Under the pieces are notes generated by a model. It was not told the origin of the DNA. It saw only the letters and a program-made list of their open reading frames with translations, and searched no databases. This document shows positions 1 through 6,499 of a DNA stretch of 17,270 bases, one piece after another (position 1 is the stretch's first letter; every line of letters starts with the position of its first letter). The position numbers and the translations under genes were made by a program. The stretch is from CAYZZU01 sp964483105 (GTDB lineage Bacteria; CG2-30-53-67): assembly GCA_964483105.1 (NCBI GenBank), contig CAYZZU010000046.1, positions 1 through 17,270 of the forward strand, written 5' to 3'.

Positions 1-2
1 AG

Positions 3-263
3 GTCCTCTCCGCCATCAGCCATTCCTATGAACTCGCGACCTATTCGACGCCGGAGTTACGGGGACTCTTCCACGACTGGCTGGGAGAGATCGAGCGGGA
101 GATCGTCCAATACCTGGACGAGAAAGGCCGTGTGGACCCGGACGACGCGGCGGCCCATTTCAGGCTGCAACGTGAGAGCATGATCTTCATCCTGGGCAAA
201 CTGACCCGTGAGGGGAAGATCCGAATGGAGGCGTCCGGAACGGCGAACAAGGAAACGGAGTAG
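3..263 (+). CDS. 3' end of an unrecognised protein (partial)
   Basis: The open frame enters from the left edge and ends with TAG at 261-263, giving about 86 C-terminal residues (VLSAISHSYE... to ...GTANKETE). The start is outside the window. The tail is hydrophilic and helical. The stretch IVQYLDEKGRVDPDDAAAHF followed by ESMIFILGKLTREGKI has the spacing of a small winged-helix domain: helix, turn, recognition helix, then a GKI-type wing. This is pattern reading only, and I do not recognise the family. Codon use is GC-rich like the neighbouring genes, and no other frame in this stretch gives a credible protein. The gene is on the same strand as the DUF5714-DUF2284 gene, but 238 non-coding bases separate them. 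Confidence 0.6.
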   Translation, partial: VLSAISHSYELATYSTPELRGLFHDWLGEIEREIVQYLDEKGRVDPDDAAAHFRLQRESMIFILGKLTREGKIRMEASGTANKETE

Positions 264-501
264 ACCTGGAAAAACAAAAAGCTTTCACCACGGAGTAGAT
301 TGAGAACACGGAGAAAAGAAAGATAAAGGCTAAAAGCTGTTCACCACGGGGCACACGGGGAGTCACGGGGAAGGCAAAAACAAGATGGAAGAGATCACCA
401 AAAACACACAGACCTGTTGATCCGAAACCAAAGAACCCGGCGGTCGCCGGGAGAACGGGAAAGGAGCAACCGGGGAAACTTCCGAACCTGCGGGGGTTGG
501 A
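264..501. repeat. Intergenic stretch with CACGGAG-type repeats
   Basis: This 238-base gap has no credible gene. Between about 285 and 380 it is built from short degenerate units of the type TTCACCACGGAG / CACACGGGG / CACGGGG, interspersed with A-rich runs. Similar CACCACGGAG strings are familiar intergenic filler in many environmental Desulfobacterota and related genomes. Their origin is not known to me. The last bases (about 490-501) hold the GGGG/GGAG purine run that serves the following GTG start. Confidence 0.5.
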
Positions 502-1653
502 GTGAACAAGACGAAGACCGAAAACTGCATGGTCTGCGGGAACGGCCTCATCTACAGCGACAAGTCCGAGACGCTCCGGTGCGTCTACTGCAAGACGGTC
601 GAAGACGGTCACATCCACTGTCCCGAAGGACATTACATCTGTGACCGCTGCCACAACCGCGAGGCCATGGCCGGGATCGAGGAGACGATCCTCCGCTCGG
701 AGTCGCAGGATCCCTTCGAAATCGCGGAGCTCGCCATGAGCCTTCCGGGATTGACCATGTTAGGTTGCCAGCATGCCTATATCGCCGGCGGGGCGCTGAT
801 GGCGGCGATCCGGAACCGGGGCAAAAATGGGGTCGGCGATCCGGAGATCCGGGAGGTCTTCAAGCGGACCCGAAAACAGGCCCACGGCGGCTATTGCGGG
901 CTGACCGGCGTCTGCGGCATCGCCCCGGCGATCGGCGCCTGTTTCGCGGTGCTCACCGGCTCGAAGTGCGGGAAGGATAAAGAGCAGTGGATCACCATGG
1001 ATGCCGTCACGAAGGTTTCCGGGGCGATCACCGCGCTCACCGGTCCGAGTTGTTGCAAGGCCTACGTCCGGACCTCCCTCTCCGCCGCCGTCGACGCGCT
1101 GCGGGAGCATCTCGGAATCGACCTCCCGGGAGGCGGGAATGTCACCTGCCTCTACAGCGGCCGGCACCCGCACGGCTGCCGGGAGAAGATGTGTCCCTAT
1201 TTCGGGGCTCATCCTGATCACAAGGGAGGAGCAAAGGTGGAACATCAAGAAGAGAAGCCCATCGACGTCGGAACGGACTTCACCACGGCAGACAGTGCCC
1301 AACCGCAGGAGGTGCATCTGGAAACACTGATGAGGAGAGCCCTCGAACTGGGCGCCGAAAAGGCAAAGGTGATCCGCACGGAGAGTATCGTCGTGCGGGA
1401 ATGGGTCCGCTGGAAGTGCCTCTATGGGTGCGCCCTCTACGGAAAGGACGGCTATCACCCCCCCTGCGCCCCCGACGCGTCGAGTACGAAGAAGGTCCTC
1501 CGGGAATACAGCCGAGCCATCCTGATGACCGGCCCCAAGGGGAAACCGCTGACCGAGGCCGCCGTACGATTGGAGGGCGAGGCCTACCGTCTGGGGTTCT
1601 ACAAGGCCTTCGGTCTCACCGCACTGTCATCCGGTCCGGCCGGGGAAACATGA
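502..1653 (+). CDS. DUF5714-DUF2284 fusion protein, frame interrupted by TGA
   Basis: A 383-residue reading frame starts with GTG (502) behind a GGGGTTGGA purine run. Residues 1-50 are a Cys-rich zinc-ribbon-like head (CMVC, CVYC, HCPEGHYICDRC). Residues about 50-235 match my recollection of DUF5714, with many conserved Cys/His (CQH, GYCGLTGVCG, GPSCCK, HGCREKMCPYF). From about residue 275 a DUF2284 (predicted metal-binding) domain begins, with KCLYGC and HPPCAP, and runs to YKAFGLTALSSGP. The frame then stops at TGA 1651-1653, well before the normal DUF2284 end. The missing end is present downstream in the same frame (1654-1842). The biochemical function of both domains is unknown; the Cys pattern suggests zinc or Fe-S binding. 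The gene may be an early pseudogene, an assembly error or a selenocysteine gene. Confidence 0.75.
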   Translation: MNKTKTENCMVCGNGLIYSDKSETLRCVYCKTVEDGHIHCPEGHYICDRCHNREAMAGIEETILRSESQDPFEIAELAMSLPGLTMLGCQHAYIAGGALMAAIRNRGKNGVGDPEIREVFKRTRKQAHGGYCGLTGVCGIAPAIGACFAVLTGSKCGKDKEQWITMDAVTKVSGAITALTGPSCCKAYVRTSLSAAVDALREHLGIDLPGGGNVTCLYSGRHPHGCREKMCPYFGAHPDHKGGAKVEHQEEKPIDVGTDFTTADSAQPQEVHLETLMRRALELGAEKAKVIRTESIVVREWVRWKCLYGCALYGKDGYHPPCAPDASSTKKVLREYSRAILMTGPKGKPLTEAAVRLEGEAYRLGFYKAFGLTALSSGPAGET

Positions 1654-1842
1654 CCCTCCGGTGAAGCGGAGACCCCGGCGGGGTCGCAAGGCGAGGGCCG
1701 GGAAAAACTGAGAATCCGGCCGCTCATGGAGGCCTGTGGAATCGACGTTTTTGAGACAGCAAGGAACCACGGTTTCAAGATCGATACGAACAAAGAGACC
1801 TATGGAGGCTGGAACTACTTCGCACTGCTCCTCGTCGAGTGA
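1654..1842 (+). pseudogene. In-frame DUF2284 C-terminus beyond the TGA codon
   Basis: Reading on past TGA 1651 without changing frame gives 62 residues ending at TGA 1840-1842. Residues from IRPLMEACGIDVFETARN to NYFALLLVE are the typical DUF2284 C-terminal signature (R-P-x-MEA-x-GIDVF...NYF-x-LLL). The segment directly after the TGA (PSGEAETPAGSQGEGREK) is where family members carry a Cys-rich stretch of the GPC-x2-C-x2-C type; here it contains no Cys. The upstream GPC is GPA. Either the Cys cluster has been eroded by frame-neutral indels and a stop, or the TGA is read as an amino acid. The conserved tail argues that any break is recent. Confidence 0.65.
1656..1685 (+). other. Two adjacent hairpins just after the in-frame TGA
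   Basis: Two perfect small stems follow the TGA at 1651. The first is CTCCG (1656-1660), loop GTGAAG, CGGAG (1667-1671). The second is GACCCC (1671-1676), loop GGC, GGGGTC (1680-1685). They share G1671, so only one forms fully at a time. The second begins 17 bases after the TGA, a distance compatible with a bacterial SECIS element. GC-rich DNA forms such stems often, so this is suggestive only. Confidence 0.25.
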
Positions 1843-1897
1843 ATTCAGCCTTCGGGACGATTCGGCAATTGACAGTTCGAGAGAACGACTGAAGTAC

Positions 1898-1971
1898 GCA
1901 AAAGGGGACAGGCTACTTTTTGTGATCAATGGTCGATAAAGTTTGTGAAAAAGTAGCCTGTCCCCTTTTGC
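1898..1971. repeat. Perfect 24-bp inverted repeat (dispersed KGDRLLF-type element)
   Basis: The arm at 1898-1921 (core GGGGACAGGCTACTTTTT) is the exact reverse complement of 1948-1971, with a 26-base loop at 1922-1947. The loop-proximal part of the left arm (1900-1935) recurs identically at 17226-17261. Elements with this core are, from memory, highly dispersed in environmental bacterial genomes and give spurious KGDRLLF or RGQATF peptides. The element could be a REP-like or non-autonomous mobile sequence. It would also make a strong bidirectional terminator between the DUF gene and the desaturase, which end on either side of it. No transposase is in the window. Confidence 0.8.
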
Positions 1972-2020
1972 TTTGCTCTAAAGTTTGTGAAAAAGTAGCC
2001 TGTCCCCTTTTGCTTTGCTC
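1937..2020. repeat. 42-bp tandem duplication of the repeat's right arm
   Basis: Positions 1937-1978 and 1979-2020 are identical 42-mers (beginning TAAAGTTTGTGAAAAAGTAG and ending TTTTGCTTTGCTC). Each contains one right arm of the inverted repeat, so the left arm at 1898-1921 can pair with either copy. The absence of any difference between the two units suggests a recent duplication. The array ends 8 bases before the desaturase stop codon. Confidence 0.85.
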
Positions 2021-2027
2021 CAGTCTT

Positions 2028-3113
2028 CTATGCCTCCCGGCGGCCGGCCGCTCCTTCGCGCCCGGACCTTCCGGGACGGTTCCTGAGCAGGGACTTGAGG
2101 GCACTCCATCCCACGAGCTGCCGTCTCCCCTCGTCCCACACCCTGAGGCGCAATGACTTCAGACTCTGCACCAGGGTCAGGGGACGGACCGTCTGCAGTT
2201 CCGGAATCGCTTCGAATGCGGACTGCAGTCGGTAATTGGGGATGCGGGGACGGATATGATGGATATAGTGGAGGCCGATGTTTCCGGAGAACCACTGGAG
2301 CACCTTGGGTAGTTTGTAGAAGGAACTCCCGAGGAGCGCCGCCTTCATGGCGTCCCACTCTTCCTTCCGCGCCCAGTAAACACCCTCGAACTGGTGCTGG
2401 ACGTAGAAGAGCCAGACCCCGCCGGCGCCGGCCAGATAGATCACCGGGACCTGGATCAGGAGATAGGTGGTAAGACCGATCGTGAACCATGCGGCCGCCG
2501 CGATCGCGAGCAGGGCCAGGTTGGTGATGCGCACGCTTCTCCTCGCTCTGGAGCCGGCGCCCTTGCCGGGGAATCTCTGCCGCAGCAGAAAATAGAAGAG
2601 AGGCCCCAGACCGAAGAGGACCAGGGGGTTGCGGAAAAAGCGGTAGAGCCATCGCCGGTACCTCGGGGATGCAAGGTACTCTTCCAGAGTCATGGTCCAG
2701 ACATCCCCCTCCCCCCGGTGGTCCAGGTTGGCCACGGTGGCATGGTGCCGTCCGTGGGTGTACCGCCAGTCCTCGAAGGGGGTGAAGGTCAGGATCCCCA
2801 GCAGGTATCCGAAAAGGGTGTTGGCCCGGTTGTCCGGCAGGAACGAGCCGTGGCCGCAGTCATGAAAGAAGATGAAGATCCGAACGAGGAGCCCGGCCGC
2901 GGGCACGGCCAGGGCCAGGGTGACCCAGTAGGAATACCCGAGTTGCACCGTTCGGACCATCAGGACCCAGAGGAAAAGATAGGGGATCAGGGTATCCAGA
3001 ATCTGCCACAAGGCCTTGCGGAAATCGGCTTTCTCGAATTCGGAGAGTTTGTGATACCAGGCTGGCCGGCTCCCGGCCGTCTTCTCCTTGCCACCGGGTG
3101 AAACAGCGCTCAT
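2028..3113 (-). CDS. Acyl-lipid fatty acid desaturase (omega-6/Delta-12 type)
   Basis: This is a membrane di-iron desaturase that would introduce a cis double bond into acyl chains and so adjust membrane fluidity. The 361-residue protein has the three His boxes: HDCGH at 84-88, HGRHH at 120-124 and HYIHH at 282-286, the last followed by IRPRIPNY. The VQHQFEGVYW motif near 239-247 is typical of the DesA-like acyl-lipid group. Hydrophobic segments lie at about 40-52, 60-82, 100-112, 165-177 and 197-235, fitting the usual hairpin topology. I chose ATG 3113 because GGAGG lies 5 bases upstream and the promoter sits at 3146-3173. A longer TTG-started form from 3173 would begin inside that promoter. 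The C-terminus is Arg-rich and poorly conserved. The gene stands alone and needs oxygen and an electron donor not encoded here, which is notable beside an anaerobic respiration cluster. Confidence 0.92.
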   Translation of the reverse strand: MSAVSPGGKEKTAGSRPAWYHKLSEFEKADFRKALWQILDTLIPYLFLWVLMVRTVQLGYSYWVTLALAVPAAGLLVRIFIFFHDCGHGSFLPDNRANTLFGYLLGILTFTPFEDWRYTHGRHHATVANLDHRGEGDVWTMTLEEYLASPRYRRWLYRFFRNPLVLFGLGPLFYFLLRQRFPGKGAGSRARRSVRITNLALLAIAAAAWFTIGLTTYLLIQVPVIYLAGAGGVWLFYVQHQFEGVYWARKEEWDAMKAALLGSSFYKLPKVLQWFSGNIGLHYIHHIRPRIPNYRLQSAFEAIPELQTVRPLTLVQSLKSLRLRVWDEGRRQLVGWSALKSLLRNRPGRSGREGAAGRREA

Positions 3114-3145
3114 ATCCTCCTCCGTTATATGCGCAGAACAAGAAT

Positions 3146-3173
3146 AATATATCCCTGAACCACGATTTTTCAA
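3146..3173 (-). promoter_or_regulatory. Sigma70-like promoter of the desaturase gene
   Basis: On the minus strand TTGAAA (3173-3168) is followed after 16 bases by TATATT (3151-3146). Transcription would begin near 3139, about 26 bases before the ATG at 3113. This supports the shorter start. Confidence 0.55.
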
Positions 3174-3347
3174 CCTTCATTTAGCCCTTGGTCCGCCGGG
3201 GCCGGCTTTTTCACCGCGGCGGCGCGGTTTCCCCGGACGGCGCGCCCACTCCCGGATATGACCGTTGACCGGCCCGGCCCGATTGTGATTGCGCCGCCCG
3301 CACCAGGCAGAGGGATATCCCCACCTTCCGGGCCCCGGGAAAAGGCC

Positions 3348-3376
3348 TTGACGCAGCCTTGCTTTTCTTATATATT
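3348..3376 (+). promoter_or_regulatory. Sigma70 promoter of the ars operon
   Basis: TTGACG (3348-3353), a 17-base spacer and TATATT (3371-3376) make a near-consensus promoter for arsR and the ACR3 gene. The -10 box lies inside the left half of a dyad, as expected for an ArsR-autorepressed promoter. Confidence 0.7.
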
Positions 3377-3396
3377 TCGTTATGTGGCGAATTATA
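3371..3396 (+). promoter_or_regulatory. Candidate ArsR operator
   Basis: The imperfect palindrome is TATATTTCG (3371-3379), an 8-base spacer and CGAATTATA (3388-3396), with 8 of 9 positions matching. It covers the -10 box and the likely start site, and GGAG follows at once (3397-3400). ArsR repressors bind such AT-rich dyads and leave when As(III) is bound. The assignment to this ArsR is inference from position. Confidence 0.6.
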
Positions 3397-3406
3397 GGAG
3401 ATATAG

Positions 3407-3772
3407 ATGCGCGACCTTATGGAGATCACAAGGGCCCTGGCCGACGAGAACAGGGTCCGGGCGCTTATGGCGTTGAGGGGAGGGGAACTCTGCGTCTGCC
3501 AAATCATCGAGCTCCTGGGTCTTGCCCCCTCGACCGTGTCCAAGCATATGCAGATCCTGAGGCAGGCGCGTCTTGTGGACAGCCGTAAAGACGGTCGATG
3601 GATCTATTATCGCCTGGCCGGCGAAAAGGCCCCCGGGGCGGTACGAACCGCCCTCGAATGGGTCCGGAATCACCTGGCAGGGGATCCGAGGATCCAGGAG
3701 GATGCCATGCACTTAGAAGAGATCTTGAGAATGGATCCGGGGGAGGTCTGCAGGCTCCAGCAGAAGGGCTGA
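3407..3772 (+). CDS. arsR: ArsR-family arsenite-responsive repressor
   Basis: This is a winged-helix repressor of 121 residues, expected to repress its own operon and to be released by As(III)/Sb(III). ELCVCQI (residues 27-33) contains the Cys pair C29/C31 of the classic ELCVC metalloid site at the start of the DNA-binding helices. LGLAPSTVSKHMQILRQARL (37-56) is the recognition helix-turn-helix, and DSRKDGRWIYYRL (58-70) is the beta-wing. GGAG 6 bases upstream and the overlapping operator fix the start at 3407. The ACR3 gene follows 74 bases downstream, so both should be co-transcribed. No separate arsC or arsA is in the window. Family assignment is firm; the metalloid ligand is inferred from the Cys motif. 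Confidence 0.93.
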   Translation: MRDLMEITRALADENRVRALMALRGGELCVCQIIELLGLAPSTVSKHMQILRQARLVDSRKDGRWIYYRLAGEKAPGAVRTALEWVRNHLAGDPRIQEDAMHLEEILRMDPGEVCRLQQKG

Positions 3773-3846
3773 AGGAGTTTGGGCTGCCGGACCGATGTGG
3801 AGAGATTGCCGGGATGGCTCAACGAACAGAAAGAAAGGAAAGAGGA

Positions 3847-4941
3847 ATGAATCAACCGATGAAAGGTGCGCCGGCCTGCCCGAGAAGGACGGCCTCGGGG
3901 AGGCTCTCCTTCCTGGACCGTTTCCTGACATTGTGGATTTTTTTCGCCATGGCGGTCGGTGTGGGGCTGGGCTATAGCGTCCCCGGCGTGGAGTCCTTCA
4001 TTCACCGCTTCCAGGTGGGGACCACGAACATCCCGATCGCCGTCGGGCTGATCCTGATGATGTACCCGCCTCTGGCCAAGGTCCGCTACGAGGAGTTGGG
4101 GGATGTCTTCCGCAACGGGAGGGTCCTCGGGCTCTCCCTCATCCAGAACTGGGTCATTGGTCCGATCGTTATGTTCCTTCTGGCCATTCTCTTTCTCCGC
4201 GGGTACCCTCACTACATGGTCGGGCTGATCATGATCGGCCTGGCCCGATGCATTGCCATGGTCATTGTCTGGAATGAACTGGCCGATGGGGACACCGAAT
4301 ACTGCGCCGGACTGGTCGCATTCAATTCCATCTTCCAGGTCCTTTTCTACAGTCTCTACGCCTGGGTTTTCATCACTCTTCTCCCGCCCTTTTTCGGACT
4401 GAAAGGGAGCGTGGTCCATGTCTCCATCGGCCAGATCTCGAAATCGGTGTTCATTTATCTCGGCATCCCCTTCATCGCCGGCGCCCTCACCCGACTTTTG
4501 CTGGTCAAGACCCGGGGGAAAAGCTGGTACCACGAGGAATTCATCCCGGTCATCAGCCCGATCACGCTGATCGCGCTCCTCTTCACCATCATCGTGATGT
4601 TCTCCCTGAAGGGGAAACTGATCGTCACCATCCCCATGGACGTGGTCCGGATCGCCATTCCCCTCTGTCTTTATTTTGTGGTTATGTTCCTGGTCAGTTT
4701 CCGGATGGCCCGGGGGGCCGGCGCGGACTACGGGCAAAGCGCCACCCTTTCCTTCACCGCCGCCAGCAACAACTTCGAGCTGGCTATCGCCGTGGCGGTG
4801 GCGGTCTTCGGCATCAATTCCGGCGAAGCCTTCGCGGCGGTGATCGGTCCTTTGGTGGAAGTGCCGGTGCTGATCTCGCTGGTCAACGTCGCGTTTCGCA
4901 TCCGTAAACGGTGGTTTCCGCCGACACCGACAGAAGGATGA
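3847..4941 (+). CDS. acr3: ACR3-family arsenite efflux permease
   Basis: This inner-membrane pump of 364 residues would expel As(III), driven by the proton gradient. It has about ten hydrophobic segments beginning at residue 22. Two hallmarks of ACR3 are present: the Cys of GLARCIAMV (C135) and the Glu of ASNNFELAIA (E311), both known to be needed for transport in characterised members. The N-terminal 20 residues are polar. I take ATG 3847 because AAGGAAAGAGGA lies directly upstream; an in-frame ATG at 3814 is the alternative. The frame is also open upstream through arsR in another register, but that part is not coding. Its position behind an As(III)-type ArsR supports arsenite as substrate. 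Some genomes call this gene arsB, although it is unrelated to E. coli ArsB. Confidence 0.94.
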   Translation: MNQPMKGAPACPRRTASGRLSFLDRFLTLWIFFAMAVGVGLGYSVPGVESFIHRFQVGTTNIPIAVGLILMMYPPLAKVRYEELGDVFRNGRVLGLSLIQNWVIGPIVMFLLAILFLRGYPHYMVGLIMIGLARCIAMVIVWNELADGDTEYCAGLVAFNSIFQVLFYSLYAWVFITLLPPFFGLKGSVVHVSIGQISKSVFIYLGIPFIAGALTRLLLVKTRGKSWYHEEFIPVISPITLIALLFTIIVMFSLKGKLIVTIPMDVVRIAIPLCLYFVVMFLVSFRMARGAGADYGQSATLSFTAASNNFELAIAVAVAVFGINSGEAFAAVIGPLVEVPVLISLVNVAFRIRKRWFPPTPTEG

Positions 4942-5049
4942 ACTGCTGAGGGAGACTAACGCCGATGAAGGCGGGAAAGAACGTCTTCCACAAAAATATC
5001 CGGTTCCACATGTCCCCTGATCGTTTTTCTCTGAAATGGCGGGAGGGCC
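4942..5049. other. Short convergent intergenic gap
   Basis: This gap of about 100 bases separates the convergent ACR3 and moeA genes. I see no clear hairpin-plus-T-run terminator. A 32-codon plus-strand ORF (4965-5063) lies here but has no recognisable product and overlaps the end of moeA. Confidence 0.4.
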
Positions 5050-6294
5050 CTAAAAGAGTATAACCTGAACCGGACACTCCGGCTCAAGGCTCTCCCCGGG
5101 CTGTAAGATAACATATCCATCGGCGTTCACGATGGAACCGAGCATGTGGGATTTCTGTTTCGGCACACCGCAAAGTTCCGGAATCTCACCGGGGCGACGT
5201 TCAATTTTTACTCTCAGGAAGTTTGTGCGTTGTCCCCGGTTTACGATCCTCTCCCGGCTCTTCGCGGCAATCCACGACCGTTCCATGGGCCGGCCCGACA
5301 GGCCCATGATCAGGGGGCGGACATAGTGAATGAAACAGATATACGCCGATACGGGGTTCCCCGGCAATCCCAGGAGGAGGGTTTTCTCCTTGCGGGCGGC
5401 AAAGAGGGGTTTGCCCGGTTTCTGCCGGACCTTCCAGAAAAGTTTCCGGAACCCCGCCCTCCGAGCGGCCTCCTTGACATGGTCATGCCTCCCCACGGAG
5501 ACCCCGCCGGAACAGAGGATCAAATCGGCGCCATCCTTAAAAGCGGATCCTATGGTCTGCGCCGTAGCCTCCAGGTCATCGGGCACCCGATAGGAGGAAC
5601 AGGTCCTTGCGCCGGTCTCCCGGACAGCCCGGTGGAGCATCACCGAATTGGAATCACGGATCTGATAATGGGAAATATCGTTCCGATCCGCACCGGACAA
5701 TTCGGTACCGGTCACCAGAATCGAAACCGACGGCGGATCACAGACGGTAACCTCGGCGATCCCGACGGAGGTCAGCAGCGCCATCTCCCGCGCGGTCAGG
5801 CGTGTACCCCGGGCTATGAGGATCTCCCCGGGTTGGAACTCTTCACCGATGAACCGAACGTCCTGACCTTGTGACCGGACCGCAAAGATCCTGACCACCC
5901 CCCCGTTTTCCTCCGTATCCTCCATCCGGACCACGGTGTCCGCGCCTTCGGGAAGCATGGCCCCCGTGCTGATCCGTACGGCCTCTCCTGCTCCCACCGC
6001 TCCATTAAAAGGAATCCCGGCCCGGCTCTCCCCGACGATCGACAAGGATACGGGATCCCTCGTAGTCGTCCCCCTGACATCCCGCCAGCGTATGGCAAAT
6101 CCATCCATGGCCGAACCGGTGTATCGGGGGGAGGGTTCCGGGGCCCGGATCTCCCGGGCCACCGTATGCAGATGACACTCGGCCAGGGCCTTCTCCCGTG
6201 TTCGCAGGGGGGGGAGGTTCTCGCTGAGAATCCCGGCCGCCTCATCCACCGAAACCATCTCTCTGCTTTTTTCTCTGTTCAGCGTTTCAAGCAT
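5050..6294 (-). CDS. moeA: Molybdopterin molybdenumtransferase MoeA
   Basis: MoeA inserts molybdate into adenylylated molybdopterin, the last common step of Mo-cofactor synthesis, in the cytoplasm. At 414 residues it is full length (E. coli MoeA 411). In order it shows SAMDGFA (61-67), VRISTGAMLPEGADTVV (106-122), SILVTGTEL (191-199), DSNSVML (214-220), SGGVSVG (262-268), KPGKP (292-296) and LPGNPVSA (310-317), which are the MPT-binding and catalytic landmarks, then a C-terminal beta domain. GGGAGGGG is 6 bases before ATG 6294. It is the last gene of the minus-strand run, 38 bases after the small membrane ORF. Its presence together with moaA suggests that the module boosts Moco supply for its own reductase. 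Confidence 0.96.
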   Translation of the reverse strand: MLETLNREKSREMVSVDEAAGILSENLPPLRTREKALAECHLHTVAREIRAPEPSPRYTGSAMDGFAIRWRDVRGTTTRDPVSLSIVGESRAGIPFNGAVGAGEAVRISTGAMLPEGADTVVRMEDTEENGGVVRIFAVRSQGQDVRFIGEEFQPGEILIARGTRLTAREMALLTSVGIAEVTVCDPPSVSILVTGTELSGADRNDISHYQIRDSNSVMLHRAVRETGARTCSSYRVPDDLEATAQTIGSAFKDGADLILCSGGVSVGRHDHVKEAARRAGFRKLFWKVRQKPGKPLFAARKEKTLLLGLPGNPVSAYICFIHYVRPLIMGLSGRPMERSWIAAKSRERIVNRGQRTNFLRVKIERRPGEIPELCGVPKQKSHMLGSIVNADGYVILQPGESLEPECPVQVILF

Positions 6295-6332
6295 GATTTT
6301 CCCCTCCCATAGGAAGGCTTATTACAAAACCG

Positions 6333-6499
6333 TCAGGCATAAAACCGGGTGATCTTCCAGGCCACTGAAAGGGCAGCGATCAGCGTGTTGATGACGGAAA
6401 AAATCAGACCGCCCACGGAGGCGTAGAAAAAGGCCACGCCAAAAAAAGTGCCGCTAAAAATATCGGGAAGATCGCAAAATAATCCATACGTTCCATCAT
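6333..6499 (-). CDS. Small membrane protein ORF needing a -1 shift at a T7 run
   Basis: An ATG at 6499 overlaps the moaA stop (ATGATG/TGA), with GGAGG directly before it, so translational coupling is likely. The frame reads MMERMDYFAIFPIFLAALFL but then stops at 6404. At a run of seven T (minus strand, opposite 6441-6447) a -1 shift leads into a longer hydrophobic frame: FFGVAFFYASVGGLIFSVIN, then TLIAALSVAWKITRFYA and stop at 6333. The joined product would be about 55 residues with two hydrophobic segments. The hydrophobicity on both sides of the T run and the tight packing between moaA and moeA argue for one gene. The shift could be a sequencing or assembly indel, a real mutation, or programmed slippage on T-TTT-TTT. 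I do not recognise the family; a membrane partner of the respiratory complex or of Tat is conceivable. Confidence 0.5.

Noticed and set aside
285..380. Possible small RNA or regulatory array in the CACGGAG strings
   Set aside because: The strings are degenerate, show no stable pairing that I can see, and resemble common intergenic filler.
1898..2020. CRISPR array from the repeated units
   Set aside because: The units are tandem with no unique spacers, only two identical copies plus one inverted arm, and no cas genes are present.
3114..3173. Longer desaturase start (TTG at 3173)
   Set aside because: It would place the -35 and -10 boxes inside the coding region. ATG 3113 has a good GGAGG.
3670..4737. 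Minus-strand open frame of 355 codons opposite the ACR3 gene
   Set aside because: The product is an improbable D/E/H/Q-rich string that mirrors hydrophobic codons of the pump. It is antisense to a well-supported gene.
4965..5063. Plus-strand 32-codon ORF (MKAGKNVFHKNIRFHMSPDR...) after the ACR3 gene
   Set aside because: It has no recognisable family and a poorly placed ribosome-binding site, and it overlaps the end of moeA. It could be a relic, but I cannot support it as a gene.
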